A stretch of DNA of 64,000 bases from Bisporella sp. PMI_857 (lineage: Eukaryota; Ascomycota; Leotiomycetes; Helotiales; Helotiaceae). Numbering within the stretch: position 1 is the first letter of the stretch; each line of letters opens with the position of its first letter. The stretch is taken from NCBI GenBank assembly GCA_021307315.1, contig JAJSPD010000012.1, forward strand, positions 620,001 through 684,000, written 5' to 3'. Below the pieces are notes generated by a model. The model had not been told where the DNA came from. It saw only the letters and a list, made by a program, of their open reading frames with translations, and made no database searches. Below are positions 1 through 12,194 of this stretch, piece after piece. The position numbers were made by a program, and so were the translations under genes.

Positions 1-545
1 TGGGCTAGCTCAACCAATTGATTGGCTTAATAATACGAAGAACAATGGGACTTGCTATGAAATGCTTTGATTGACTAAGAGTATCTTTTTCTTGACCTTT
101 GATTATCAGGGACTTATTGTAAATATGTTTTAGTGAAAGGTCAATCGAGACGGAAGACATTATATATATAATTTGTCGAGGAATCCTGTATGTACCATAG
201 TAAATCAATTAGGGATTTTCTACCATGATAGTATTACTCTAGCCTTTTGTCAAGGGTTGTTCCCCACCTTTGTAAAATAATAAGGTGTTGTTCGGTCCCG
301 AATCGATAAGCAGCCCCCCCGGTCCCTCACCAACCATCCACCACATTGCCTCACAATGCTTGCGCTAGTCTATCAATCAAAAAAAAAAAAGAACTACGAC
401 ACCGTAGGAAGGTGCCCTATTGGCAAATGTAGGTGATTCATCTAGTAATAGATTCTCTTCTCTTTCCTCGTCACTTTTTTTCTTTCCTTCCTTTTTTTCG
501 CTGTCTCCTCATGGACTATCACAAGTGCGATTTATAACAGAAACC
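1..545. other. 5' flank of the ABC transporter gene
   Basis: No gene was found here. The last 100 bases before the ATG at 546 hold a strong pyrimidine tract (about 451-512, runs of T and C), as is common in fungal core promoters just upstream of start sites. A poly-A run lies near 380-391. An open frame from 420 to 545 continues into the gene but starts with TTG, so I read it as 5' leader. Confidence 0.6.
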
Positions 546-3500
546 ATGGTTGATCCTGGCCAAGAGAAAGAACATGGCCTTCAAGCAGACCCTGTTCTTC
601 CTGCTGCAGAAATTCCCAACAATGATAAGCCGCTAGATGTAGATGGCAAGGAGAGGGAATATGTCGATATCAATGCCTCGAGTAACAAGCGTGCAGACGC
701 TGGCGGTAAGGAGACAGGGAGGCGTGTCCCACTACAGCAAACCCAAAGCTATGCTACCACCGCAAGTACTTTGTCACAACCTGAGCAACTGGCCCAAGAG
801 AAGAAACCATGGCACAAGAGGATCAACCCGTTAAAATGGAGTAGTCCTCCACCAGTGCCAGAGACTCGGGGAGTTTCAAGGGAGTACAAGGCTTCAATTC
901 CCAGTCAGATCTACTTCCAGTGGATGTCGCCACTAATGAGAGTAAGTGGGCATAGGCAACTCTTTACAGACGGTAAATGTGCTGACTTGGGCAGACCGGC
1001 TACAAACGGCCACTTGAGCAAAATGATATCTGGACAGTCAACCCCGATCGGATGACCGCTAGCATGACCATCAGGATGCACGAGTCTTTCAAGAAAAGAG
1101 TCGCGCGAGGAGACAAATACCCGCTCTTATTCGCCCTGCACGAAACGTTTAAGTTGGAGTTCTGGATCGGTGGAATATGCCAATTCTTTGCGAACATGTT
1201 CCTAGTTATATCACCATTCACGCTCCGATATTTAATTCAGTTTGCACAAGATGCTTATATTGCCCAGAGGACAGGCCAACCACAACCACACATAGGAAGG
1301 GGATTGGGACTTGTATTTGGTGTTACGCTTATGCAGATTCTACAAAGTTTGGGCACGAATCACTTCATCTACCGCGGGATGATGGTAGGCGGACAAGCAA
1401 GAGCCGTATTAATATCGGTAATATTTGAGAAGTCTTTGAGCATTTCTGGACGAGCTAAAGCCGGCGGTCGGGAGATAAAAGAAGGTCCAGAAACCAAGGA
1501 TCAGCACATGGCCCATGTGAAGGAGGGCAAGCAAGCTAAAAAGATGGCAAGAAAAGATGGCAAAAAGCGTGGTGCAAAGGGCTCCGCAGATGCTGGACGC
1601 GGAGTTGCAGGCGACGGAGCTGGCTGGGCAAACGGACGTGTCGTCAATTTGATGTCGGTTGATACCTATCGAGTAGACCAAGCATCGGGAATGTTTCATT
1701 TGATATGGACAGCCCCTTTAGCTTGTTTAGTCACCTTAGTCCTTTTGCTTGTCAACTTGACTTATAGTGCACTTGCTGGATTTTCATTGCTCGTTATTGG
1801 GCTGCCTGTGTTGACCAAGGCTGTGGGCATCCTTTTCCGTCGAAGAAGAGCTATTAACAAAATTACGGATCAACGAGTTAGTTTGACACAAGAAATTCTC
1901 CAAGCAGCAAGATTTGTCAAATATTTCGGCTGGGAGAGCGCTTTCCTTTCTCGTCTCGAAGAGATACGGGGCCGAGAGATACGGTCAATTCAGATCCTTC
2001 TTGCGATTCGAAATGCCATTAATGCGGTGTCGATGTCCTTGCCAATCTTCGCATCGATGCTTGCATTCATTACATACTCTCTTACACGACATGATCTGGC
2101 CCCAGCTCAGGTTTTCTCATCACTTGCACTTTTTAACTCTTTGAGATTACCTCTGAACTTGCTTCCTTTGATCATTGGACAAGTTGTGGACGCTTGGTCG
2201 TCTATATACCGAATCCAAGAATATCTTTTGAGTGAGGAGCAGAACGACGACCCTAAGATTGACGAATCTGCAGAAAATGCCGTCGAAATGCAGAAAGCTG
2301 ACTTCACCTGGGAGCGCACCGCGACTCAGGATCCAAGCGAGAATCCTGCCACGAAGCAAACGAAGAGCGAGATAAAAGCAGAGAAAAAAGATAAAAAGCA
2401 AAATACCAAAGATCAAAATTCCGCGGCCAAGTTAGGAGCAGATATTTCCTCAGGTGACAGCACTCAAGATGATGCTGCTACTCTTACAGAAAATACAGAA
2501 CCATTTAGACTTCATGACATGAGCTTCACAATCGGTAGGAACGAGCTAGTAGCAGTAATTGGTGGAGTTGGAAGTGGGAAAAGCTCTCTGCTAGCAGCAC
2601 TTGCTGGAGATATGCGTAAGACAAAAGGTGACGTAATAATGGGCGCAAGCCGTTCATTCTGCCCTCAGTACGCGTGGATCCAGAATGCAACGCTGAAGGA
2701 TAATATATTGTTTGGAAAGGAGTATAATAAAGCTTGGTATGTGCTCATTTCCCACTGTTTCTAACTGAGGATCACGGATTTTTGCCGCATTTTGACATGC
2801 CGAAGTATAAAATAAATTGCTGATATCCAACAAAGGTATCGCGATGTTATCGATGCCTGTGCTCTCCAGCCCGATCTCGACATGCTTCCGCAAGGAGATG
2901 CTACCGAGATTGGTGAACGTGGTATAACAGTATCTGGCGGCCAAAAACAAAGACTCAACATTGCTCGGGCTATCTACTTCGATGCAGACCTTATCTTGAT
3001 GGATGATCCTCTTTCCGCTGTCGATGCGCACGTTGGTCGACACATTTTTGACAATGCCATCATGGGACTGCTGAAAGATAAAGCCAGAATATTGGCGACT
3101 CATCAGTTGTGGGTTCTAAATCGATGCGATAGAATTATTTGGCTTGAGGAAGGTCGGATACTGGCAATCGATACATTCGACAACCTGATGCGGGATCATC
3201 TTGGCTTTCAACAACTGATGGAGACGACGGGGCTTGAGGATGAGCATGTAGAAAAGGCACACATAAATGAGGATGAGGTCGAAGATGAGAAAAAGAACCC
3301 AAAGAAGAAGAAAAAGGGCACTGCTCTGATGCAGGCCGAAGAAAGAGCTGTCAAGAGTGTGCCATGGTCGATTTATGCTGACTACACTCGTGCTTCGGGC
3401 ACTATTTGGAACGGGCCCTTGATCATACTCCTTCTTATCTTGTCTCAGGCCGCAAATATTACCTGTAGCCTTTGGTTGAGTTGGTGGACAAGCAACCAGT

Positions 3501-5110
3501 TTGGGTATACTACCGCAGTCTACATCGGGGTCTACGCGGCGCTGGGAGTAGCTCAGGTTATCCTGTTGTTTATATTCTCTGTTGGTCTCACCATAATGGG
3601 TACCTCCGCAAGCAAGAAAATGTTAAGTCAAGCAATTACAAGAGCACTCCGAGCGCCAATGTCATTCTTCGACACGACACCCCTGGGCCGAATCACAAAT
3701 AGATTCTCGAGAGACGTCGACGTTATGGACAATACCTTGACTGACGCTATCCGAATGTACTTTCTGACTTTGTGTATGATTTCGTCTGTATTTGGCCTTA
3801 TCATTGCCTACTTTCATTATTTCGCTATTGCTCTGGGACCACTATTCATGCTCTTCATCTTTTCAGCAGGATACTACCGCGCTTCTGCTCGAGAGATGAA
3901 ACGATTTGAATCGGTCTTGCGATCCAATATGTTTGCCAAATTTTCAGAAGGCATTTCAGGCACATCCTCAATTAGGGCTTATGGACTTAAAGACCGTTTC
4001 GTTCGTGAGATTCGAGAATCTATTGATGAGATGAACAGCGCTTACTTCCTCACATTTGCTAATCAGCGATGGCTTTCAACACGACTAGATCTCATTGGCA
4101 ACCTCTTAGTATTTACTACTGGAATTCTCGTAATCACCTCTCGATTCAATGTCTCACCATCCATCGCCGGTCTGGTTCTAAGTTATATTTTATCCATTGT
4201 GCAGATGATCCAGTTCACAGTCAGACAGCTGGCAGAAGTGGAGAACGGCATGAACGCTACAGAACGTCTTCATTACTATGGCACATCTTTGGAAGAGGAA
4301 GCACCACTGCATACCATCGAAATCCGCAAATCATGGCCAGAATCAGGCGAGATTATTTTCAATGATGTGCAAATGCGTTACCGTGAAAACCTTCCTCTCG
4401 TGTTGAATAGCTTGAGCATGCATGTCAAAGGGGGCGAGAGGATCGGCATCGTTGGTCGCACCGGAGCCGGGAAATCAAGTATCATGTCCGCACTGTTCAG
4501 ATTAGTTGAGCTCTCTGGAGGTTCGATCAAAATAGACGGTCTAGACATTAGCACAATCGGCCTCTATGACCTGCGATCCCGCCTAGCAATCATCCCACAA
4601 GATCCTACACTCTTCAAAGGCACTATCCGCAGCAACCTCGACCCCTTCGGCGAACACACCGACCTTGAGCTCTGGTCTGCCCTTCGGCAATCCGATCTCG
4701 TGACTGCTGAAGCGGCATTAGATGATAAATCCCCCGGCCGCATTCACTTAGATGGTATCGTCGAAGACGAGGGTCTCAACTTCTCGCTCGGTCAACGACA
4801 GCTAATGGCTCTAGCCCGTGCGTTGGTCAGGGGGTCACAAATCATTGTTTGTGATGAGGCAACATCCAGCGTGGACATGGAGACGGATGAGAAGATCCAG
4901 CAAACCATCGCCACGGGGTTCAAGGGCAAAACGTTGCTCTGCATTGCGCATCGATTGAGAACGATCATACACTACGATCGCATCTGCGTTATGGATCAAG
5001 GCAGGATCGCCGAGCTGGATACGCCCCTGAACCTGTATCTGCAAGGAGGCGTATTCAAAAGCATGTGCGATCGGGGAGGGATAAGGAAGGAGGATTTCTT
5101 GGAAATTTAG
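546..5110 (+). CDS. ABC-C family full transporter, YOR1/MRP-like
   Basis: Predicted 1470-aa ATP-driven exporter of the MRP/oligomycin-resistance (Yor1) type, likely in the plasma membrane and exporting organic anions or drugs. Exons are 546-941, 995-2736 and 2836-5110; both introns (53 and 99 nt) keep frame. Layout is TMD1-NBD1-TMD2-NBD2. NBD1 has Walker A GGVGSGKSS (about residue 655), signature VSGGQKQR (about 745) and Walker B LILMDDP. NBD2 has Walker A GRTGAGKSS (about 1253), degenerate signature FSLGQRQL and Walker B IIVCDEATSSVD. The N-terminal motif QIYFQWMSPLM before the first intron is typical of Yor1. A Lys-rich insertion (about residues 295-330) lies in a loop of TMD1, and a second charged linker precedes NBD1. 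The start at 546 replaces an upstream TTG-initiated extension. The subfamily is secure; the exact substrate is not known. Confidence 0.92.
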
Positions 5111-5479
5111 GAAAGCTTGAGAATTTGTGCATATTTTGAGCATTTAAGCAACACATTGGCAGTGAAAAAAGATGATTTTTGGAACATCATATAGCGTTTT
5201 AGGATAATGTTTAGACAATAACATTGTGTGAATACCATTCTGTCCCGTGCCGAGCTTTGATTGATGATATAGTGCTTCATGCGTACTTTCCTCGACTTAA
5301 CCAAGTAGACGCTTGGATAGATAATGTTGTTAACCTTTTGGATTTTCTTAATATCAAATTTTGAGCATATGCACAAGCACATAGCCCTAGCTATCAACGC
5401 TTTCCTCCACAAGAATATAAATACACAGTCCTATATGATCCCCACACAACGCTCTTCAGCTTGTTAGGCCACCTGTAGC
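5111..5479. other. Convergent intergenic region
   Basis: Short AT-rich spacer between the 3' ends of the ABC transporter (+) and PAN1 (-). It presumably holds both 3' UTRs and poly-A sites. I see no coding signal and no repeat. Confidence 0.6.
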
Positions 5480-8400
5480 TTAGTCAAGAACTCGTCCAGC
5501 TACGGCAGCGCCGCTCTTATCCTTAGTCTGAGTCTTCTTCAATGCCTTACCCATCTGTATCTCTCCCAAAAATCCAGATGGTCTTCCTCCTGAGGGAGCA
5601 CCTGGAAGTCCTCCAGGAGGAGGAGGCGGCGGCAAGCCTGGAGCACCAGTTCCTGGCATTGGTGGTGGAGGAGGAGGAGGCCCACCCATTGTTGGCATAG
5701 GTGGTGGAGGGGGAGCTCCAGAATTTGGCATTGGAGGCGGAGGTGGCGGCGATGTTGGACCATTTCCAATAGCTGGGCTAGTTGGCGTAGAGCCTGTACC
5801 TCCAGCAGCAGACAAAGGACGAGGAGGCCCCATAGTGCCAAATAGGATAGAGGCCAGATGGCTCGCTCCACCACGAGTTCCTGGTCCGTCATCGTCTGAT
5901 GAATCGTCATCTCTGTCAGAGCCAGCGGCTGACCAATCATCTTCTTCTGGGCGAACACGACTAGGTCTTGCGCCAGTGGGTTGCGTAACAATAGGCTCAG
6001 GCGCTTTAGGAACCTCCTGAGTCGATGGGGTACGAAGGAACGGGTTCGTTGATACTCCTGGCTGTGGTGGAGGAATTGATGGTGGAGACGGTGTTGCATT
6101 TTCCGCAGTAGGTGGTGCAAGCTTCTTGAAGAAGGGGTTTTTGGTCTCGGTCTCCGCGGGTGCTGCAGGTACTGGTGTAGCAGGTAGACTTGTATTGACA
6201 GCTGGAGATGGGATAGAGGGCACGAATGTAGGTGCGGGTGGCGGAGGTGGTGATATCTCGCGGCTTTCCAATCGAGGTGTTGATGCTTGAGGAGTCACCT
6301 GCTCTGGGCCTTCGTCGTCTGAAGAAGAATCATCACTGTCATCGATCGCCTCCAATTGTTTTTGCAACTCTCTTTCCCGTGCTTGAGCAGCTTCGATTTC
6401 AATGCGTTGAGCAGCAAGTCTAGCCTCTTTGGCCTTTGCCTCAACTTGAGCTGCCTTCTTTCGCTTCTTCTCTTCCTCTTTCGAAATCTTTCGAGCCTTG
6501 ACCTGGTCTTCAAGTGCTTTTAAGCGGGCTGCAGCAGCCTCTTGCTCCTTCTTGAGCTCGGCCTCCTGACGTGCAGCATCGTCCCTATTTATGTTAGTAA
6601 ATACTGATGTTTCATGTAATAAAACTCACTCTAGGTCAGCAGTCGCAATGATTTGTGCCTTCTGCTCTTGCAAAACCCTCTGTTCTTCTTGAGCCTTACG
6701 CTCACTTGCATCACTCTTGGCCGCCTTTCTTGAAGGTGGAGGCGGTGGTTTCTTTGCTACAGGAACTGGAGCCGCAAGAGCTGGAGGGGGAATACCCTGC
6801 TCCTCGTTGATTCGAGCCTGTCTCTCATTCTCACGCTTCGCATCTTCCTCCTCGGCTTGACGGAGTTTCGCAGCTTTTTCATTCTGCTCGCGTTCGATGC
6901 GTTGTTGAGCGGTTTCACCTGACTTTGCAGGAGCTTTGATTCCAAGTGCTGCAAGACGTTCAGCCATGCGCTGTTCAGCCTGTTGCTTGATGTACGCAGC
7001 CCGATCCTCAGGAGTCTTATACTGCGAGTATGTTCCACCGGAAGCTGGTGTGGATGCAGAGTTTGGCGTAGGCACATCGCGGGATGACGGAGCTGGACTC
7101 TCATATCTTGATGTCTCGGGGCGAGGTGCATCATGAGAACCACGCGATGACTTATCCTCAGTCCTAATTCTGGCGGATCTACCTGACCTTTGCAATTCAA
7201 AGATGAAATCTTTAACTTCATCTTCAACGCCAAGTCCATCTTCCCATCTGCGTTTCTCGTGCTCACTAGTAGAGTCCTCCGCGCCATCCTTGAGACCGTC
7301 TTCTAATCCACGAGAGAAGTCGCGAACACTGTCCTCGACATCTTTCACCATCCGCTCATTATTTTCCTTTTCATTTTTAACCTTGATGGACTCTTCTTCG
7401 AGGCGCTTCGGTGCAGCTGAATCCTCACCAAAGCCTGCGATATCAACCTTTTTGCCAGTCAAGGCAGCTGTTCGTTGCTGCATCATGGCTTTAGCCCGGG
7501 CCTTAAGTCGGTCAGACTCTGTCACTGAGCCTCCAGGGCCTGTGCCGACAATTGACGGAGCGCTACCTGGGTGAGCTTTGGCATCTTTCAGACGGAAAAG
7601 CTCAAGTCTTGCATCAGCAATATTCCTTTCGGTCTTCCGAACCTGTGAAGCAATTTCCGGGAGTTTGTCTGTCAATGTCTGTAACTGACGCTTCAAAATA
7701 CGTCGCTCGGCACCAGAGTCAACATTTCTCAAGGAGGCATCTGGATGTGAATCAATGTCTTCCTGGATTCTGCGTATACGTCGATACAATTCCTCGGCCT
7801 CACGACGATCTCGTCTGTCGAGTGCATCATCTTCATCGGCAGCATTCTCATCCTTGAAGTCGATAGCATCGAGAAGGACCTGCTTCTCACGTATTTTCTT
7901 CCTCAGTTGATCTAAGGAGATATCATCGGAGGTTGTTGAAGATGGTGAATCTGGACGTGGGGAGCCATTTCCAAGCCTACGACGAGCACTTGATTTATAT
8001 CCAATGTCATCGTCATTGTTCTTGAAAACTGTAGCATCTTTTCGTCCTCCTCTAGCAGGACCAGAGTCTCCTCGGAAAGAATGGTTCTTGAGGTAGCTGA
8101 CACCGGTCTTCTGTGGCAGCAGACTCGCACCAGAGTTCTTTCGGAAATCAGACTCTTGGTGAAGCAAGGACTTCACTGCTCCGATTGAATCATTGAAGTT
8201 GCGAGTAGAGGGTGGTACTAGCTCAGGTGGTAGTTGAGCAGGCAAGGGGTAGCCATTCAGCTTCCTGTAGATTAAATGCATGGCAACAGCAAATTCATCA
8301 ATATTCAACCGGCCCTTGTTTCCATGATCTGCGAGAGTCCAAATACGCTCTAGATCCGGTTTCTCGAGACCACTCTGGCCAAAGACCTCGATGGCTACAT

Positions 8401-9861
8401 CGCCACCAATGTGGCCCTTGCCAAATCCGTCCCAGGCTTTGAATACAGAGTCATATCTAGTCTTTTCCTCCTTTGTAACGGCCCATGGAATCACAGCATT
8501 CCCGGCAAGTCCTGATGTTGTGAAGGAGCCTTGTTCTCTACCCTGCTGCGGCATCATACGAGACTGCAGGAGATCGATATTAGGTAGTCCAGTTGCTGGT
8601 GCATTAACTAATCCCCACTGCCCTGGACGTCCAGTTGGCTGCGAGTTCAGCGGAGCAGTCATTCCACCAAATCCAGTCGTTGATGGAGACAGCCCTTGTG
8701 ATGCACCATATGGCACTGGTGGCATTGGCGGACGAGGTCCATTGTATCCCGTTGCGATAGGATTTTGCTGCAGAATCTGATTCTGATTGAACCCAGTCTG
8801 TAGAGGCTGCTGATAACCAGTTTGCTGGGGCTGAAATCCTCCCCCAAACCCACCCTGTTGGCCAGGATACCCTGTCATCTGTGTTGCCAGGAGAGATGAG
8901 TTTGACTGCATTGGCTGAGGTTGCTGTATTGTAGGTGGGGATGCAGCATTTTGTCGAATGCTGAAGTCTGGAGCATTTGTAGTTGGAGTGGATGACTCGG
9001 TGCTGTCATCTGCGACTGCAAAATTTATTATATCCACCATACTGGAAACCTCATTTCTTATACTTTCTGGAAGCACTGAAGGTAAAGATTTACCCACCAG
9101 CTTCAAATTACAAAGGTACATGGCTAGCGCAAACTCGGGAAACAGCAGCTGTCCTGAACGGGTCGTATCCGCTAGAGTCCTATTCTCAACTTAGTAAACG
9201 ATACATAGAAACCTTTCCTATCCACCTACCATATCTGCGAGAGCGAGTTTCCGTCCAGTTTCGAGCGTAGCAAAAGATCCCTCGATTTCTCCCCACTTAG
9301 GGTTGATCCATCTCCAACCGCAGATTTGAATAATTGTTCAAACTTTGCTTGATCTTGCGCACTGATAAATGACAACCGTATACTCGGAATCTTGGCCTTG
9401 GGCTTTTCTGTCCGGCGTCCTCTTGCTGGAGCGCTGGAAGGCGCTGTTTTGAAACTATCTGCCATTTGTGCAAAACCTGTGGGTTGGGGTTTTTGCACAG
9501 GTGCGGAGGGCAACGTTTGATTTTGGGTTTGAAATTGCTGAGGGATTTGAGGCATTGGAGGAACTCCAGTCTGGAAGCTTTGCTGAGGAGGAGCTTGAGA
9601 ATTGAAAGGTGACGGTTGTCCCTGAAACCCTGTTTGCTGAGGCTGCATTTGCTGTGCTGGATATCCTGTAGCTTGTGGCGGTATCGGATACCCAGTGAAC
9701 TGCTGCTGCAGAGGAGCAGAAGCTCCATATCCTGTTGGGTTTGCATTTAGGAAGTTCTGCTGTTGTGGTTGTTGAGGTTGTTGAAAAGAATTAAACTGTT
9801 GCTGACCAGGTCGTCCGGTCTGGCCACCACCCCCCAGGTAACTATTCGACCCCGAAAACAT
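5480..9861 (-). CDS. PAN1: Actin cytoskeleton-regulatory complex protein PAN1
   Basis: Endocytic scaffold of the Pan1-Sla1-End3 complex, which links coat proteins to Arp2/3-driven actin assembly at cortical patches. Exons on the minus strand are 9861-9230, 9179-6630 and 6584-5480 (introns of 50 and 45 nt), giving 1428 aa, normal for fungal PAN1. In order: a Gln/Pro-rich N-terminus with many TGY/TGF repeats (known in the family as phosphorylation-type repeats); EH domain 1 (about 165-260, interrupted by intron 1 at IW|TLAD); more TG repeats; EH domain 2 (about 445-530, [11 protein letters not shown]); a long charged coiled coil; then Pro-rich runs and a C-terminal WH2 motif ([13 protein letters not shown]). 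The Pro-rich blocks are typical SH3-ligand or profilin-binding tracts. Intron 1 falls in the EH1 loop. Confidence 0.95.
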
Positions 9862-10486
9862 TGTGAATACTGACTAAGTTGCAAAATATCAATTGCGATG
9901 TGCCAAATAAATATGGCTAAAGAAAAGTGCTGTGCAATGGGTATTGTTTCAACCCTAACATACGTGGTATATGCAGCAAGCTGTTGGCTGGTGACGAAGC
10001 GATGGCGATTGTCCCAAATTGGTTAGCAGCAGCCAAGTCTACCCGATATCCGAGAACCAGCAGCTAACAGTGAAGATGCTGAGGGACGCTTACAAGCCAT
10101 CATCCATGAATGAAATTAGCCTACATATTCATGTATTCACTTCAGGCTCACTCATAATATTTATTTGAAAATATCCTCATAGTTGTCAAGACCATGCAAT
10201 CACTTATAATTCAAGGTTGATTCACGTAGGAAGCATTTCACAATCATCTGTCCTTCATCCAGCTCTATTGCACACTTTTGATTGTTCTACGTAGCCTGGA
10301 GACGCTTTAACTTACAGGCTGGACTATTTCTTACAGTTGTTGAATTACCGTCCCTCCTGGTCTACGTATGTTCCAGGACAACCATTTGATCTGCCTATCT
10401 GCGCTACCATCTTTCTCAGTATATCACCAAATTGAGTATTATACCAATACATCTTGTAGCTCTCAATTTTGATATCTTTCGATATT
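9862..10486. other. PAN1 upstream / methyltransferase downstream region
   Basis: Non-coding. It lies 5' of PAN1 and 3' of the C9-methyltransferase; both are on the minus strand. I found no ORF with coding character and no recognisable regulatory motif. Confidence 0.55.
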
Positions 10487-12194
10487 TTACGCCTTGAAGG
10501 TATTCTTGAGGTCGACTTTGCTTGCAGCAAGTGCACCAGAAAGGCCGAATTGAGTATCGATTCCTTCAATACGATGAGTGGAATTGATATTCTTAACGCA
10601 CACAATCTGGTAGCAGGTTGCTCCTCCCTGGCGAGAGGTGATGGTGGAGTAGGCCAAGAAGTATTCCCAGGTCTTTAAGAGTATGTTAGCAGATCCCTTA
10701 CAAACTGTTTAATTTTGGAACCTACCCTAAACCATTTCTCTCCGTACTTCGCAATAACCTTCTCCTTGTTACCTAACCAGTTTCTGTACCATCGCCAAAG
10801 AGTAGCAGAATAGTGAACACCAACGGTGTCAATACCCTTGATCTCAAATCCAGCACTTTCCAAGGCACCAACATAATCCCGAAGAGGTGTGGATGCATCA
10901 GCTCCGGGAAAGACGTATTTGTTCATGAAAAGACCCCAAACAAGATCCTCATATTGCCAGGTCTTTCTTAGGCCAGCAACCTGAATAAAGAAAACACCAT
11001 CATCGTTCATCATATCGTTGACTTGTCTCAGAAAGGTAACAAGATGACGGATACCAACATGTTCAGCCATCTCAAGACATGTGATCTTGTCGTACTTCGC
11101 TTCGGGGACGGGGATATCGCGATAGTCCATGCATAAAATCTTGCTTTGCTCTTCAGGGATGCCTGCCTTTCGGAGGCCGTTGTTACCCCAAGCAGTTTGA
11201 TTGCGCCCAAGGGTGATACCGGTTGTCTTAGCACCAAAGTGAACGCTGGCAAATTTGGCAAGAGTTCCCCAACCACAGCCAATATCCAGAAGTGTCTCGC
11301 CTTTTTGCAGCCCAATCTTTTCACACACGATAGCCATCTTGTTATCTTGCAACTCTTCAAGCGTCTCCTCCCTATTCTTGTCCGAAATTATGCCAGATGT
11401 GTATATCATACGTGGTCCTAGGAACCAGCCATAAAAGTCATCACCTCTGTCATAATGATCACGGACCTGTTCCTCGTCTATAAAATGTTAGCATTCGCTG
11501 TTTTTTAAGAAACAGATGATATATTTACCTTGGGATCGAGTGTGCATGATAACTTCAGGAACGAAGTTGAAGAACACGTGGTGGAATAGGCCCAGAGTGA
11601 ATCTGAAACTAGCCCAATCATGTCTGTATTCCATGACCTCCAGGCAGTCCCCATTGAAATCAACCTTGCCATCAAAGTACATGTTGTGAAATGTCTCCAT
11701 GGGAATCTTATTTCTGCCACTGTACTTTTGCCTATCTGCCTCATCCTTGAAAGTGAGGTAGTGCTCGACAGGCCGTCCAGGGTATCTGACTTTCTCGTTT
11801 TTGCGGGGAGTAAGGATTGAGGCGAGAGTCCAGTAGGCGAGTAAAATAGGAATAGTAGTGAAGAGCCCAAAGAAGATGGTGGTCTTGAATCCACCGCCAA
11901 CCTTCCACGAGAAGTAGAAAGGCACACCAAAGATCAATGAGAAAAGGACCTTGTTCGAGAAGCCTTCTGTGCCAGCGCCATCAGCTGGAAGGGGTGCATT
12001 TTTTATTGCTGGGTACTAAGGTAGTATTAGCATCTGTTTGGCAAGATTATGTATGCAATTGGCTTGCGACGTACAGCAGTAGTCTTCACCCCACAGTCCT
12101 CGAACTTCTCGAATTGAGGGGTGGTGACTTTAGGAGTATCGATGAACTCGAAAGAGGCGTCAGAGCCATGTACGCTCTGCGACTTGGAAGACAT
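10487..12194 (-). CDS. MTS1: Sphingolipid C9-methyltransferase
   Basis: Predicted 514-aa SAM-dependent enzyme that methylates C9 of the sphingoid base in fungal glucosylceramides. Exons are 12194-12075, 12015-11529, 11477-10726 and 10672-10487; introns of 59, 51 and 53 nt all keep frame. After a short hydrophilic N-terminus come two adjacent membrane segments (about residues 62-105, FSLIFGVPFYF and FFGLFTTIPILLAYW). Then comes a cyclopropane-fatty-acid-synthase-like fold with SAM motif I LLDIGCGWGTLA (about 263-274) and downstream TCLEMAEHVG. The last exon (ending LKNTFKA) has no own start, so a plain ORF search misses it. Length, membrane pair and motifs match the family well. In known fungi this lipid mark affects membrane function, growth and virulence. 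Confidence 0.93.

Noticed and set aside
5539..6120. Leu/His-rich minus-strand ORF overlapping PAN1
   Set aside because: It is an out-of-frame shadow of the Pro-rich PAN1 tail (CCN/CAN codons).
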